A DNA stretch of 64,000 nucleotides, taken from contig NZ_BCNM01000010.1 of the NCBI RefSeq assembly GCF_001514495.1, positions 62,001-126,000 on the forward strand. The letters are read 5' to 3'. Numbering within the stretch: position 1 is the first letter of the stretch; each line of letters begins with the position of its first letter. Made by a program: the position numbers and the translations under genes. The notes beneath the pieces are model-generated. The model made no database searches. It saw only the letters and a program-made list of their open reading frames with translations, and was not told the DNA's origin. The DNA is from Paenibacillus pabuli NBRC 13638 (lineage in GTDB: Bacteria; Bacillota; Bacilli; Paenibacillales; Paenibacillaceae). Below are positions 33,157 to 42,588 of this stretch, one piece after another.

Positions 33157-34986
33157 TTGAAAATTGTTAGCGTTTACAAAAATTTCTTCAAAAATAATAT
33201 GTTTATGAAGATGCTGTTCATCTTCTCCATGATTTCGATTGTAACGATTATCACCTTGTCTTATATCATCTTCCTGTCGGTGTCCGATGCAACGATTCGC
33301 CGGGAACTGGCGATCCAGAAGGCAGCTATGGAGAGTGTTGATCGATATATGCATCAGCAGTATGAATCGGTGCAAAACATGGTAAGGGACATGCATCAGA
33401 ATGAGGCGCTGTCAGCCAATATTACCTATTTGATGAACCACACGTATGCCGAATATGTGCAGCATGTGACGAATGGGTATTACGCGAATCAGGATGATTA
33501 CTCTGCTGACGTACTGAAGCATTTTCAGAACATCATGGATCGCAATTCGGATATCAACCAAGTGATGTTATATAGTGCAGAGCGGCAGGATCTGTCCTCC
33601 TTCAATCAACATAAGCAGTTCAGAAAGTTGAACACCAATGTGGCCCATTCCTATATTCCTGATGTCATGGCGATGGAGACACCGAATATCAGCGCACCAA
33701 ACTATTGGATTCGTAAAGAAATGAATCAATGGGATCCTGCGCTATATGCGATTCGTGTGCCCATCAACAATACACAGACTCTTCGTAATTTGGGTCAGTT
33801 TCTTGTATTCTTTGACTCTGCCGGCATTGGCAATGCTCTCGATAGTTACGAAAGTAACCTCAAAGGAGAGATTGTAGTCCTGTCAGCCAAGGGTACGGTC
33901 TTATTCGACTCCAACAGCAACTATTATGGGAAGAAATACCCGTACCTGAATGTGGCCGATTCGTTGTTTGATCAGACGGATATGGATTCGATGAAGAAGG
34001 AACAGAACATGTATGTGAATAAATTTGTCTCTGCAGATCAGGGATATGTGGTTGTGGGCACGGTTCCTGTGGATGAAATGGCGGAAGCCTACGCGGGTAC
34101 ACGCAATACCATCGTTTCGATCAGCATCATATGTCTCCTGTTTGCCGTATTGGTTCCGGCGTTTTTTATTATTAATTTTGCCAAACGTACCCGAAGAATT
34201 ATTCGTTTCACCCAAAAGGTGAAATACGGCAACCTGACAGCACGCATCGATGATGCCCGTGATGATGAGCTCGGACAGATCTCGCACAGCTTTAATGATA
34301 TGCTGGATGAACTTAATCAGTATATTGAACGTGTCTACAAAGCCGAAATCAAACAAAAGGAGACGGAACTGGTTGCACTTCAGGCCCGAATTAATCCGCA
34401 CTTTCTCTATAATACGCTCGAGGTCATTCGGATGAGGGCGATTTCGCAGGGAGCGAAGGATGTCGGCGAGATGATCTACAGTTTATCCGTGTTATTCAAG
34501 AGCCTTGTTCAACAAAAGAAAAACTATACGTTAAAAGACGAGATGGAAGCTTGCCGTTTATATCTGGAGCTGTTCCGGATTCGCTATAAAGACATCTTCA
34601 TGTATACGATTCAGTTGGACCCTGAACATAATCAACATCCGGTGGTCAAGCTATCCCTTCAGCCCATTATTGAGAACTATGTGGTGCACGGCATCCAGAC
34701 GGAACGTTCGGATAACCAATTATCAATTGTTGTTGAAGAGTTGGATGACGTATTGCAGGTTGAGGTTAGAGATAACGGCAAAGGCATTGAGCCTGCGCGC
34801 CTGACGGAGATTCTTGAAGAACTGGAACGTCCGGAAGAATCGGGCCAGATGTTCGGACTGCGCAGCGTTCATACCCGTTTGCGTTTCTTATACGGACCGG
34901 AATTTGGCATCACGATCGAGAGTACACTCGGAGAAGGAACCCTGATCAGGGTACGTTATCCTCATACAGAAGGGACAGGTATTTAA
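33157..34986 (+). CDS. YesM-type sensor histidine kinase
   Basis: The membrane sensor kinase has 609 aa. One TM is at about 18-40 and a second at about 316-338, with a large extracytoplasmic dCache-like sensor between them. HAMP (about 340-392) leads to a His_kinase domain with RINPHFLYNTLEVIRMR (His about 415). The HATPase part shows LQPIIENYVVHG (N-box) and DNGKG plus FGLRSV. TTG at 33157 is preceded by GGGGGGAA. Such YesM/YesN pairs in Paenibacillus control neighbouring carbohydrate ABC operons. The regulator gene follows after 1 bp. The likely signal is an extracellular oligosaccharide or binding protein. Confidence 0.93.
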   Translation: MKIVSVYKNFFKNNMFMKMLFIFSMISIVTIITLSYIIFLSVSDATIRRELAIQKAAMESVDRYMHQQYESVQNMVRDMHQNEALSANITYLMNHTYAEYVQHVTNGYYANQDDYSADVLKHFQNIMDRNSDINQVMLYSAERQDLSSFNQHKQFRKLNTNVAHSYIPDVMAMETPNISAPNYWIRKEMNQWDPALYAIRVPINNTQTLRNLGQFLVFFDSAGIGNALDSYESNLKGEIVVLSAKGTVLFDSNSNYYGKKYPYLNVADSLFDQTDMDSMKKEQNMYVNKFVSADQGYVVVGTVPVDEMAEAYAGTRNTIVSISIICLLFAVLVPAFFIINFAKRTRRIIRFTQKVKYGNLTARIDDARDDELGQISHSFNDMLDELNQYIERVYKAEIKQKETELVALQARINPHFLYNTLEVIRMRAISQGAKDVGEMIYSLSVLFKSLVQQKKNYTLKDEMEACRLYLELFRIRYKDIFMYTIQLDPEHNQHPVVKLSLQPIIENYVVHGIQTERSDNQLSIVVEELDDVLQVEVRDNGKGIEPARLTEILEELERPEESGQMFGLRSVHTRLRFLYGPEFGITIESTLGEGTLIRVRYPHTEGTGI

Positions 34987-34987
34987 T

Positions 34988-36502
34988 ATGTACAAGGTAT
35001 TTATTGTGGATGATGAACCGTTCATCATTGAAGGATTGTACGATATTTTGGATTGGTCGTCGTTTGATATGGAAATTGTAAGCCATGCCGGCAATGGACA
35101 GGCCGCATTAAATGCTTTATCTGCGCAGCCTGTAGACATTCTGATCACGGATATATCCATGCCATTCATGAATGGTCTCGATCTGATTCGGGAAGCAAGG
35201 CAATTGCAGCCTGACATCAAGGTGATTATTCTTAGTGGTTTTAATGAGTTCGAGTATTTGAAGGAGGGCATGCAGCTAGGCATCGAAAATTACCTGCTCA
35301 AACCGATCAATGTGGAAGAGCTGGAATCAACGCTTCGCAATACGGCTTCCAAGCTCGACCATGCGTTGTCTCCTCAAACGGATGATGCTTATGGTGTTCA
35401 GATTCTGAAAGACAACATCCTTCACCGATGGCTGACGGGACAGATTGCGGCCACGGAATTCGAGGAACGGGCACAGTTCTTGAATCTTTCGCTGGATGCA
35501 CCTGATGTTGCAGTAGCTGTACTGCGCACTAAAGGGGAAACATCCGGCATCTTCGAGCGAGTGGAGGGTATGCTCAAGGAAAAGTCTTATGTAAACGTAT
35601 TTCATGACATTGATGGAGATATCGTCATTGTTGCCAATGTGCATGCAGGCGAGGATGAGAAGAAGAAGTTTATGGAGTGCCTTGAGGCATTATCCGCTGC
35701 GCTGTGTGAGACACATCCTTCTGCTTTGATTGGGGCAGGAAGTCTGATGCGCGGACTTCACCATGCTCCAACAAGCTATCAGGAGGCGAAAAAGGCGCTC
35801 CAGTATGTGATGATCTACCCCGACCTTAAAGTGATCGATCATGCCATATTGGAGAAGGGTGGAAGCGCTGCTTCTTCCTTCTCGATCGATTGGAAGGATT
35901 ACGCGAAGCTCATTCTATCTCGCAATGCAGAGCTGCTTGCGGAGCGTATTCGGGTCGATTTTGAACAGCACCGCGACGGGGTTACTCCTGCTGAGTTGCA
36001 GAACATCGCACTGGAAGTAGTCATTCGATTCAAGATGGAACTGGAGGGCATCAAACATTCGGATGAATCGGCTATTTACCAACGCGGACTTCGCCTTGTA
36101 TTGGACAGCGGCACCTTTGATGAACTTGTACAGGCTCTGCAGCAGGTCGGCACAGAGACCATTCAGTCCCTCCTTCAGGACCTGAAGAATCCAATCGTCA
36201 ATCAGGTGCTTCAACATATTGACAAACATTACGCAGAAGAGCTTTCCCTGAAGCTGCTTGGCGCTCACTACCATCTTCATCCGGTATATTTGGGACAATT
36301 GTTTCACAAGGAGACGGGTGAGACTTTTGCGGAGTATATCAATAAATACCGGATCGAGCGTGCCAAGGAGCAGCTGCGCAATTCGAATCTGAAAGTACAT
36401 GAGATCGCCAGGAATGTGGGGTACTGGGAGACCGGATATTTCTATAAACAGTTCCGCAAATATGTAGGAATTTCACCAACCGATTTTAAGGTTTTTGGAT
36501 AA
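34988..36502 (+). CDS. YesN-type response regulator (REC-AraC)
   Basis: This partner of the preceding kinase has 504 aa. The receiver domain (1-120) has acidic DDE at 8-10, the phospho-acceptor Asp 55 in LITDISMPFMNG, and a conserved Lys in LLKPIN. A middle region of about 260 aa is uncharacterised. A C-terminal AraC double HTH (about 400-504) includes KLLGAHYHLHPVYLGQLFHKETGETF and VHEIARNVGYWETGYFYKQFRKYVGISP. It should activate the importer/glycosidase operon downstream and perhaps the divergent GH85 gene. It starts 1 bp after the kinase stop. Confidence 0.94.
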   Translation: MYKVFIVDDEPFIIEGLYDILDWSSFDMEIVSHAGNGQAALNALSAQPVDILITDISMPFMNGLDLIREARQLQPDIKVIILSGFNEFEYLKEGMQLGIENYLLKPINVEELESTLRNTASKLDHALSPQTDDAYGVQILKDNILHRWLTGQIAATEFEERAQFLNLSLDAPDVAVAVLRTKGETSGIFERVEGMLKEKSYVNVFHDIDGDIVIVANVHAGEDEKKKFMECLEALSAALCETHPSALIGAGSLMRGLHHAPTSYQEAKKALQYVMIYPDLKVIDHAILEKGGSAASSFSIDWKDYAKLILSRNAELLAERIRVDFEQHRDGVTPAELQNIALEVVIRFKMELEGIKHSDESAIYQRGLRLVLDSGTFDELVQALQQVGTETIQSLLQDLKNPIVNQVLQHIDKHYAEELSLKLLGAHYHLHPVYLGQLFHKETGETFAEYINKYRIERAKEQLRNSNLKVHEIARNVGYWETGYFYKQFRKYVGISPTDFKVFG

Positions 36503-36705
36503 TTTCCAGTGGATCACCGATTGGACCAGTGGACTGAAATAAATGAGACATTCTGGGGACAGGAGGGCACGCCATCGTATTGGTGCCAAATGTCACTCAG
36601 CATGTCTTTTTGATGTAAGCGATTTATTCAAAACGGTACAAATTAATGAATAGGTACGAATTTCTCTTTAATTTGTACCTCGAAATATTAAGTTTATCTT
36701 CTTTT

Positions 36706-36719
36706 TGAAAATGCTTTCA
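36706..36719. promoter_or_regulatory. cre-like site upstream of the importer operon
   Basis: TGAAAATGCTTTCA is the exact reverse complement of the 33022-33035 site. It lies 66 bp before the binding-protein ATG, consistent with CcpA-mediated catabolite control of the operon. Confidence 0.7.
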
Positions 36720-36784
36720 TTCGGTAAGGTTAAAGCAGTTAGATTGTAGAGCTTAAGGGAACACGAAAAGGGAGGATCAAGGAA

Positions 36785-38257
36785 ATGAGTAAACAAAGAA
36801 AAAGTTTTTCTCTCGTTCTAGCACTTTTGATGGCGGTTACAGTTGTTCTTAGTGCCTGTGGAGGAACCAAGGAAGCTTCAGAATCAGGGGGAGCAGGAGA
36901 AGATGCTGTCGAGCTGATCTGGTACACCATCGGTACCCCTCAGAAAGATGTCAATAAAGTGATGGAAGAAGTCAGCAAGTACACCAAGGAAAAAATCAAT
37001 GCCACGGTAACGATGAAAATGGTTGACTGGGGTGACTATCCGCAAAAGATGCAAGTTAATGTAGCATCCGGCGAGCCAATGGACATCCTGTTCACCTCAT
37101 CCGGCGGATTTGACTATGTTCAAAATGCAAGAAAGGGTGCATTCCTGGAGCTGGATGACTTACTCGCGAAACACGGTCAGGATCTCACCAAGACCATTGA
37201 TCCTGCATTCCTGAGCGGTTCCAAGGTAGACGGACACAACTACGGTATTCCGGCCAACAAGGAGCTGCCTCAACAAGAGGTATGGCGTTTCAACAAAACG
37301 TTGCTTGATAAATACAAAATGGACATCTCCAATGTTCGTACGTTAGACAGTCTGGAGCCTTTGCTCAAAACAATCAAGGAAAATGAGCCAAGTGTGACTC
37401 CATTTGGAATGGATAAAAACTTTGTTCCTTATGTTCCTTATGACTATGTCATTCAGAATTTGCCAATGGCAGTCAAACTGGATACCACGGATTATAAAAT
37501 TGTGAACATTCTGGAGACTCCGGAAATGAAAGAAGCACTCACAACGATGCACAAATACTACAAAGCTGGTTATGTATCGCCAGAGGCAGCAACAACAGGA
37601 TCTACCAATGACCTGACTACATCAGGCAACTGGTTCCTGGATCGTGCACAGACACAACCACTCGCGGACAACCAATGGTCGGCAAGTTACGGATATCCGG
37701 TGGTTTCCACACCAGCGAGTGACGCGATCATCACCAACACGTCAGTACAAGGTTCGATCATGGCCATCTCGGCCAACTCTGAATATCCAGAAAAAGCAAT
37801 GGAGTTCCTGAACCTGCTGAATACAGATCCAGTGCTGCGCAATATGGTCGATTCAGGTATTGAGGGCGTTCACTACAAAAAAGTGGATGATACGCACATG
37901 GAAAATCTGGCTGAATCCAAGAACTACGATATGCCTTCGTACTCTCTCGGTAACAACATGTTATTGTATCTGAACAACAATGACCCGGATAACAAATGGG
38001 ATGAGTTCAAGAAGTTTAATGCAGAGGGTGTAAATTCCCCAATTTTGAGCTTTAACTTTGATTCAAGTAACGTGTCCTCTGAACTGACAGCAGTGCAGAA
38101 TGTCAAAGAGCAATACTGGGCCGCATTGATGACAGGTACGCTGGACCCGGAGACCAATTTGGAGCAAGTGATTGAGAAGTTCAATCAAGCCGGACTTGAA
38201 AAAGTGATGGCTGAAGCCCAAACCCAGCTTGATGCCTGGAGAGCGGCAAATAAGTAA
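36785..38257 (+). CDS. Sugar-binding lipoprotein of ABC importer (LplA-like, DUF3502)
   Basis: This is an extracellular solute-binding protein of 490 aa. The lipoprotein signal MSKQRKSFSLVLALLMAVTVVLSACG ends in an LSAC lipobox. The mature part has the family-1 binding fold (LIWYTIGTPQKDVNKVMEEVSKYTKEKINATV) and the LplA/DUF3502 type of C-terminal region. It is the first gene of a run that continues through two permeases into glycosidases with small gaps, so its ligand is probably the oligosaccharide those enzymes degrade. The prediction is a high-mannose glycan released by GH85, by context only. GGGAGGAT precedes the ATG. Confidence 0.9.
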   Translation: MSKQRKSFSLVLALLMAVTVVLSACGGTKEASESGGAGEDAVELIWYTIGTPQKDVNKVMEEVSKYTKEKINATVTMKMVDWGDYPQKMQVNVASGEPMDILFTSSGGFDYVQNARKGAFLELDDLLAKHGQDLTKTIDPAFLSGSKVDGHNYGIPANKELPQQEVWRFNKTLLDKYKMDISNVRTLDSLEPLLKTIKENEPSVTPFGMDKNFVPYVPYDYVIQNLPMAVKLDTTDYKIVNILETPEMKEALTTMHKYYKAGYVSPEAATTGSTNDLTTSGNWFLDRAQTQPLADNQWSASYGYPVVSTPASDAIITNTSVQGSIMAISANSEYPEKAMEFLNLLNTDPVLRNMVDSGIEGVHYKKVDDTHMENLAESKNYDMPSYSLGNNMLLYLNNNDPDNKWDEFKKFNAEGVNSPILSFNFDSSNVSSELTAVQNVKEQYWAALMTGTLDPETNLEQVIEKFNQAGLEKVMAEAQTQLDAWRAANK

Positions 38258-38332
38258 GGGTAAATTCAGGGATCGGGCCGCTGCTTGTTGCGCCCGATCC
38301 TTTTTCATTCAAGCCTGAAGGAGGATCTCCAT

Positions 38333-39262
38333 ATGACGTCATTTTTGAAAAATTTGATTAGAAACCGAGTCATGCTGTTCATGGTGCTGCCAGGCGCCAT
38401 CTGGTTCTTCTTCTTCTCGTACCTGCCATTAGTGGGCACAGTAGCAGCATTCAAGGAATATCGCTTCAGCCGCGAAGGCTTCTGGGCAAGTCTGATGAAG
38501 AGTGAATGGGTAGGTTGGGATAACTTCAAATTCCTGTTCAGCACCAACGATGCTTGGCTCATTACTCGAAATACACTTTTTTATAACATTGCCATTATTG
38601 TTCTGGGGCTGGTATTCGCTGTAGGTTTGGCAATTCTGCTCTCGGAGCTGATTAATAAACGATTGGCCAAATTGTATCAGACAGGTATGTTCCTGCCGTA
38701 TTTTCTGTCTTGGGTTATTGTCGGTTACTTCGCGTTCAGCTTCCTGAGCATGGACCGGGGGATGTTGAACCAAATTATTGGATGGTTCGGCGTGGAACCC
38801 ATTCAGTGGTATTCGGAAGCAAAGTATTGGCCGTATATCCTGGTGTTCGTAGCTTTGTGGAAAACCATCGGGTACAACAGCATTGTCTATCTGGCTTCCA
38901 TCCTGGGGATTGATCGGTCGCTGTATGAGGCAGCGATGATCGATGGTGCAAACAAATGGCAGCAGATTCGCAATATAACGATTCCATTGTTATCCCCCAT
39001 CATCATTATTATGACCTTGCTGGCCGTTGGTCGTATCTTCTATGCCGACTTTGGTCTCTTCTATCAGGTTCCAAGGGATTCAGGTACGTTGTATTCTGTC
39101 ACGAATGTTATTGATACGTATGTGTATCGTGGCTTGAAAACAAGCGGTGAGATTGGCATGAGTACAGCTGCCGGATTGTATCAATCCGTTGTGGGCTTTG
39201 TACTTGTTATCATTTCCAACTATGTTGTACGCAAAATCGATAAAGATAGCAGCCTATTCTAG
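38333..39262 (+). CDS. Carbohydrate ABC permease 1 (LplB-like)
   Basis: The 309-aa inner-membrane permease has about six spans. The EAA loop is DRSLYEAAMIDGANKWQQIRNITIPLL (about 200-226), which contacts the shared ATPase. A short cytosolic N-terminus (FLKNLIRNRVMLFMVLPGAIWF) is typical of the LplB/MalF branch. ATG at 38333 has AGGAGGA upstream. It works with the next permease as a heterodimer. No ATPase gene is in the locus, so an MsmX-type multitask ATPase encoded elsewhere must energise it, as known for Bacilli. Confidence 0.92.
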   Translation: MTSFLKNLIRNRVMLFMVLPGAIWFFFFSYLPLVGTVAAFKEYRFSREGFWASLMKSEWVGWDNFKFLFSTNDAWLITRNTLFYNIAIIVLGLVFAVGLAILLSELINKRLAKLYQTGMFLPYFLSWVIVGYFAFSFLSMDRGMLNQIIGWFGVEPIQWYSEAKYWPYILVFVALWKTIGYNSIVYLASILGIDRSLYEAAMIDGANKWQQIRNITIPLLSPIIIIMTLLAVGRIFYADFGLFYQVPRDSGTLYSVTNVIDTYVYRGLKTSGEIGMSTAAGLYQSVVGFVLVIISNYVVRKIDKDSSLF

Positions 39263-39286
39263 GATAAGGGAAAGGAGTGAACCACT

Positions 39287-40201
39287 GTGGCTCAACTTGT
39301 AAAAAAACGCGACTTCCATCATGTATCCAGCGGCTGGAACGTAATTATGAACATCATAGCCGGACTATTCGCTTTGATTTGTGTTTTTCCTTTTGTATTT
39401 GTGGTCATCATCTCGTTCACGGACGAGAAGGTACTGGCCCGTGACGGGTACCGACTCATTCCGGCGGAGTGGAGTCTCGCAGCCTATCAGTTTGTCTGGC
39501 AGAGTGGAGACACGCTGCTGCGTGCGTACGGGGTAACTATTTTGGTCACGGTACTGGGTACCATCGTCAGTTTAATTCTAATGTCATTGTATGCTTACGC
39601 GATTTCCCGCAAGAGCTTCCGTTATCGGAGATTTTTCTCCATATTTGCCATCCTGACCATGTTGTTCAACGGCGGGATGATTCCGACCTATATGGTCGTA
39701 TCCCAGCTTCTTGGATTGAAAGATACCTTATGGGCATTGATCCTGCCACTTGCAATGAATGCCTTCTATATCATGATCCTGCGTACGTTCTATTCGACCA
39801 GTGTACCGGATGCGGTCATTGAATCGGCGAAAATTGATGGAGCCGGAGAATTTTATACGTTTCTCAAAATTGTCATTCCATTATCTCTGCCGGGGCTGGC
39901 GACGATCGGATTGTTCAGTACGCTCGGCTACTGGAACGATTGGTTTAATGCGCTGTTATATATCGATAATCCCAACCTCGTACCGCTGCAATCCATGCTG
40001 ATGCGGATCGAGTCCAGCATCCAGTTCATCCAGCAGAACTCGGCGAACAGCTCGATGAGTCTGGCTGCGATGCAATCCATCCCGCAGGATACTTCACGGA
40101 TGGCGATGGTGGTTCTCGCCACGTTGCCGATTATTTTCGCTTATCCGTTCTTCCAGCGTTACTTTGTACAGGGTCTGACGGTCGGAGCTGTCAAAGAGTA
40201 A
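39287..40201 (+). CDS. Carbohydrate ABC permease 2 (YtcP/MalG-like)
   Basis: The 304-aa permease has six predicted spans. Its EAA-type loop is IESAKIDGAGEFYTFLKIVIPLSLPGLA (about 180-207), and the tail FQRYFVQGLTVGAVKE is characteristic of the MalG/YtcP branch. The GTG start at 39287 follows AAAGGAG. It pairs with the preceding permease. It is 34 bp ahead of the GH3 gene, so importer and cytosolic glycosidases are one operon. Confidence 0.93.
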   Translation: MAQLVKKRDFHHVSSGWNVIMNIIAGLFALICVFPFVFVVIISFTDEKVLARDGYRLIPAEWSLAAYQFVWQSGDTLLRAYGVTILVTVLGTIVSLILMSLYAYAISRKSFRYRRFFSIFAILTMLFNGGMIPTYMVVSQLLGLKDTLWALILPLAMNAFYIMILRTFYSTSVPDAVIESAKIDGAGEFYTFLKIVIPLSLPGLATIGLFSTLGYWNDWFNALLYIDNPNLVPLQSMLMRIESSIQFIQQNSANSSMSLAAMQSIPQDTSRMAMVVLATLPIIFAYPFFQRYFVQGLTVGAVKE

Positions 40202-40235
40202 CCGAATCACTTCTATAGGGTGGAGGCATCGAAGG

Positions 40236-42584
40236 ATGATGATATATAAGGACAAAAGCAAATCTGTGGAAGAGCGAGTAGAACATCTGCTGGGCTTAAT
40301 GACGACGGAGGAAAAGGCGGGTCAACTTATCCAGCCTTTTGGTTGGCAGACATATACGAATGATCAAGGGAACATCACGCTGAATGAATCCTTTAAGCAG
40401 CAGGTGGAAAACGGGGGCGTAGGCTCCCTGTATGGTGCCCTTCGTGCAGATCCATGGACGGGTGTTACGCTTGAAAATGGACTGTCTGCCAGAGAAGGGG
40501 CAGAAGCAGTAAACATCATTCAGCGCCATGCTGTAGAGCATTCCAGACTGGGGATTCCCATTCTGATCGGAGAGGAATGCTCGCACGGACATATGGCGAT
40601 TGACGGTACGGTCTATCCGGTTCCCCTGCTCTTGGGTAGTACCTGGAACGTGGATCTGTACCGTGAAATGTGCCGGGCGGTTGCTCGCGAGACGCGTGCT
40701 CAAGGCGGTGCGGTAACGTATTCTCCGGTGCTGGATGTTGTACGTGATCCACGCTGGGGGCGTACCGAGGAATGTTTTGGTGAAGACCCGTACCTTATTG
40801 GCGAGCTGGCTGTTGCTTCCGTGCAAGGACTTCAGGGTGAGCGTTTGGACCAGGAGGATGCAGTAGCGGCTACACTGAAACACTTTGTCGGTTATGGAAG
40901 CTCGGAAGGTGGACGCAATGCTGGACCGGTGCATATGGGCTGGCGTGAGCTGCTGGAAGTAGATCTGTATCCGTTCCGCAAAGCGGTTGAAGCTGGCGCT
41001 CAATCCATTATGCCGGCTTATAACGAAATCGACGGTATCCCGTGTACGGTTCATACGGAACTGCTGGATGATGTTCTGCGAAAAGACTGGGGTTTTGACG
41101 GTCTGGTGATTACGGACTGTGGTGCCATCAACATGCTCGCAAGTGGGCATGATGTGGCGGCAGATGGATTGGAAGCATCCGTACAGGCCATTCAGGCAGG
41201 TATTGATATGGAAATGTCAGGTGAGATGTTTGGACAATATCTGGTGCAGGCGATCTCGGAAGGCAAACTTGAAATGCATGTACTGGATCAGGCTGTCCGC
41301 CGCGTGTTGGCACTGAAATTCAAGCTGGGATTATTCGAGCAGCCTTATGTGGATGCCGATCGAGCGGCAGAAGTCATTGGCAGTGCGGAGCATGTTCAAC
41401 TGGCACGCCAATTGGCTGCAGAAGGTGTGGTCTTGCTCAAAAATGAAGCTGCAGTTCTGCCTCTGTCGACGGCAACAGCGGGCCGAATTGCTGTCATTGG
41501 TCCAAATGCAGACCAAGCCTATAACCAGTTGGGCGATTATACATCCCCCCAACCGAAATCCAAAGTGGCTACGGTGCTGGATGGCATCCGAAGTAAGCTT
41601 GCTGTTAGTCAAAGTGGGCACGCAGGGGAAGGCATAGATGGACATTCGAATAGTGAAGATCAGGTGCTCTATGCACCGGGATGTCGCATTAAGGGCGACT
41701 CGAGAGAAGGGTTCGAGCATGCGATAGAAACGGCACGTCAGGCTGACACGGTCATCATGGTCGTTGGCGGCTCGAGTGCCCGTGATTTTGGTGAAGGAAC
41801 GATCGACTTGAAGACCGGTGCTTCCAATGTGTCCGATAACTCATGGAATGACATGGAGTGTGGAGAAGGCATTGACCGTATGACGCTGGGACTCGCGGGA
41901 GTCCAGCTGGAGCTGATTCAGGAGATCCACAAGCTTGGCAAAACACTTGTTATTGTTTATATCAACGGTCGTCCGATCACCGAGCCTTGGGTGGATGAAC
42001 ATGCTGATGCCATTCTGGAAGCATGGTATCCAGGCCAAGAGGGTGGGCATGCCATCGCAGATATTTTGTTCGGCGAAGTGAATCCGTCCGGCAAATTGAC
42101 GATATCCATTCCGAAGCATGTGGGGCAATTACCGATCTACTACAATGGCAAACGTTCACGCGGCAAGCGTTATTTGGAAGAGGATCTGGAGCCTCGTTAT
42201 CCATTCGGATATGGGCTTAGCTATACTACTTTCAATTACAGCGAGCCGAAGCTGAGTGCAGAATCGATGACAGCAGACGAGAAAGTCACCGTATCGGTGG
42301 AGGTCACCAATACGGGGTCTTGCAGAGGTGCAGAAGTCATACAGATGTATGTATCCGACGTGGTCAGCCGAGTGGCTCGTCCAGCCAAAGAGCTGAAGGG
42401 GTTTGCAAAAGTGGGTCTGGAACCTGGAGAGACGAAGACGGTAGCCTTCGATATTGGAGCAGAGCAGCTGCAATATATCGGTCGTGATCTCAAGCCTGTG
42501 GTTGAACCAGGACAATTCGATATTCATATCGGAAGACATGTGAACGATACGCAGTTCGCCGAGCTGACAGTAGAGGAGGCGTAA
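40236..42584 (+). CDS. GH3 family glycoside hydrolase (beta-glucosidase-like)
   Basis: This is a predicted cytosolic exo-acting enzyme of 782 aa with no signal peptide. The N-terminal (beta/alpha)8 domain contains GEECSHGHMA, SPVLDVVRDPRWGRTEECFGEDPYL and the nucleophile Asp (about 294) in LVITDCGAINML. The alpha/beta sandwich domain has VLLKNE and VIGPNA. A fibronectin III-like C-terminal domain follows (about 690-775). The motifs fit the beta-glucosidase/xylosidase branch rather than NagZ, since no KH-FPGHG-type catalytic His/Asp loop is evident. In a mannan/N-glycan locus it could act on a beta-linked residue, but its specificity cannot be read from the sequence. GGTGGAGG precedes ATG. Confidence 0.92.
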   Translation: MMIYKDKSKSVEERVEHLLGLMTTEEKAGQLIQPFGWQTYTNDQGNITLNESFKQQVENGGVGSLYGALRADPWTGVTLENGLSAREGAEAVNIIQRHAVEHSRLGIPILIGEECSHGHMAIDGTVYPVPLLLGSTWNVDLYREMCRAVARETRAQGGAVTYSPVLDVVRDPRWGRTEECFGEDPYLIGELAVASVQGLQGERLDQEDAVAATLKHFVGYGSSEGGRNAGPVHMGWRELLEVDLYPFRKAVEAGAQSIMPAYNEIDGIPCTVHTELLDDVLRKDWGFDGLVITDCGAINMLASGHDVAADGLEASVQAIQAGIDMEMSGEMFGQYLVQAISEGKLEMHVLDQAVRRVLALKFKLGLFEQPYVDADRAAEVIGSAEHVQLARQLAAEGVVLLKNEAAVLPLSTATAGRIAVIGPNADQAYNQLGDYTSPQPKSKVATVLDGIRSKLAVSQSGHAGEGIDGHSNSEDQVLYAPGCRIKGDSREGFEHAIETARQADTVIMVVGGSSARDFGEGTIDLKTGASNVSDNSWNDMECGEGIDRMTLGLAGVQLELIQEIHKLGKTLVIVYINGRPITEPWVDEHADAILEAWYPGQEGGHAIADILFGEVNPSGKLTISIPKHVGQLPIYYNGKRSRGKRYLEEDLEPRYPFGYGLSYTTFNYSEPKLSAESMTADEKVTVSVEVTNTGSCRGAEVIQMYVSDVVSRVARPAKELKGFAKVGLEPGETKTVAFDIGAEQLQYIGRDLKPVVEPGQFDIHIGRHVNDTQFAELTVEEA

Positions 42585-42588
42585 GGAA

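Noticed and set aside
40296..41150. 284-aa minus-strand open frame opposite the GH3 gene
   Set aside because: The plus strand holds the GH3 catalytic motifs. No independent evidence supports the antisense frame.
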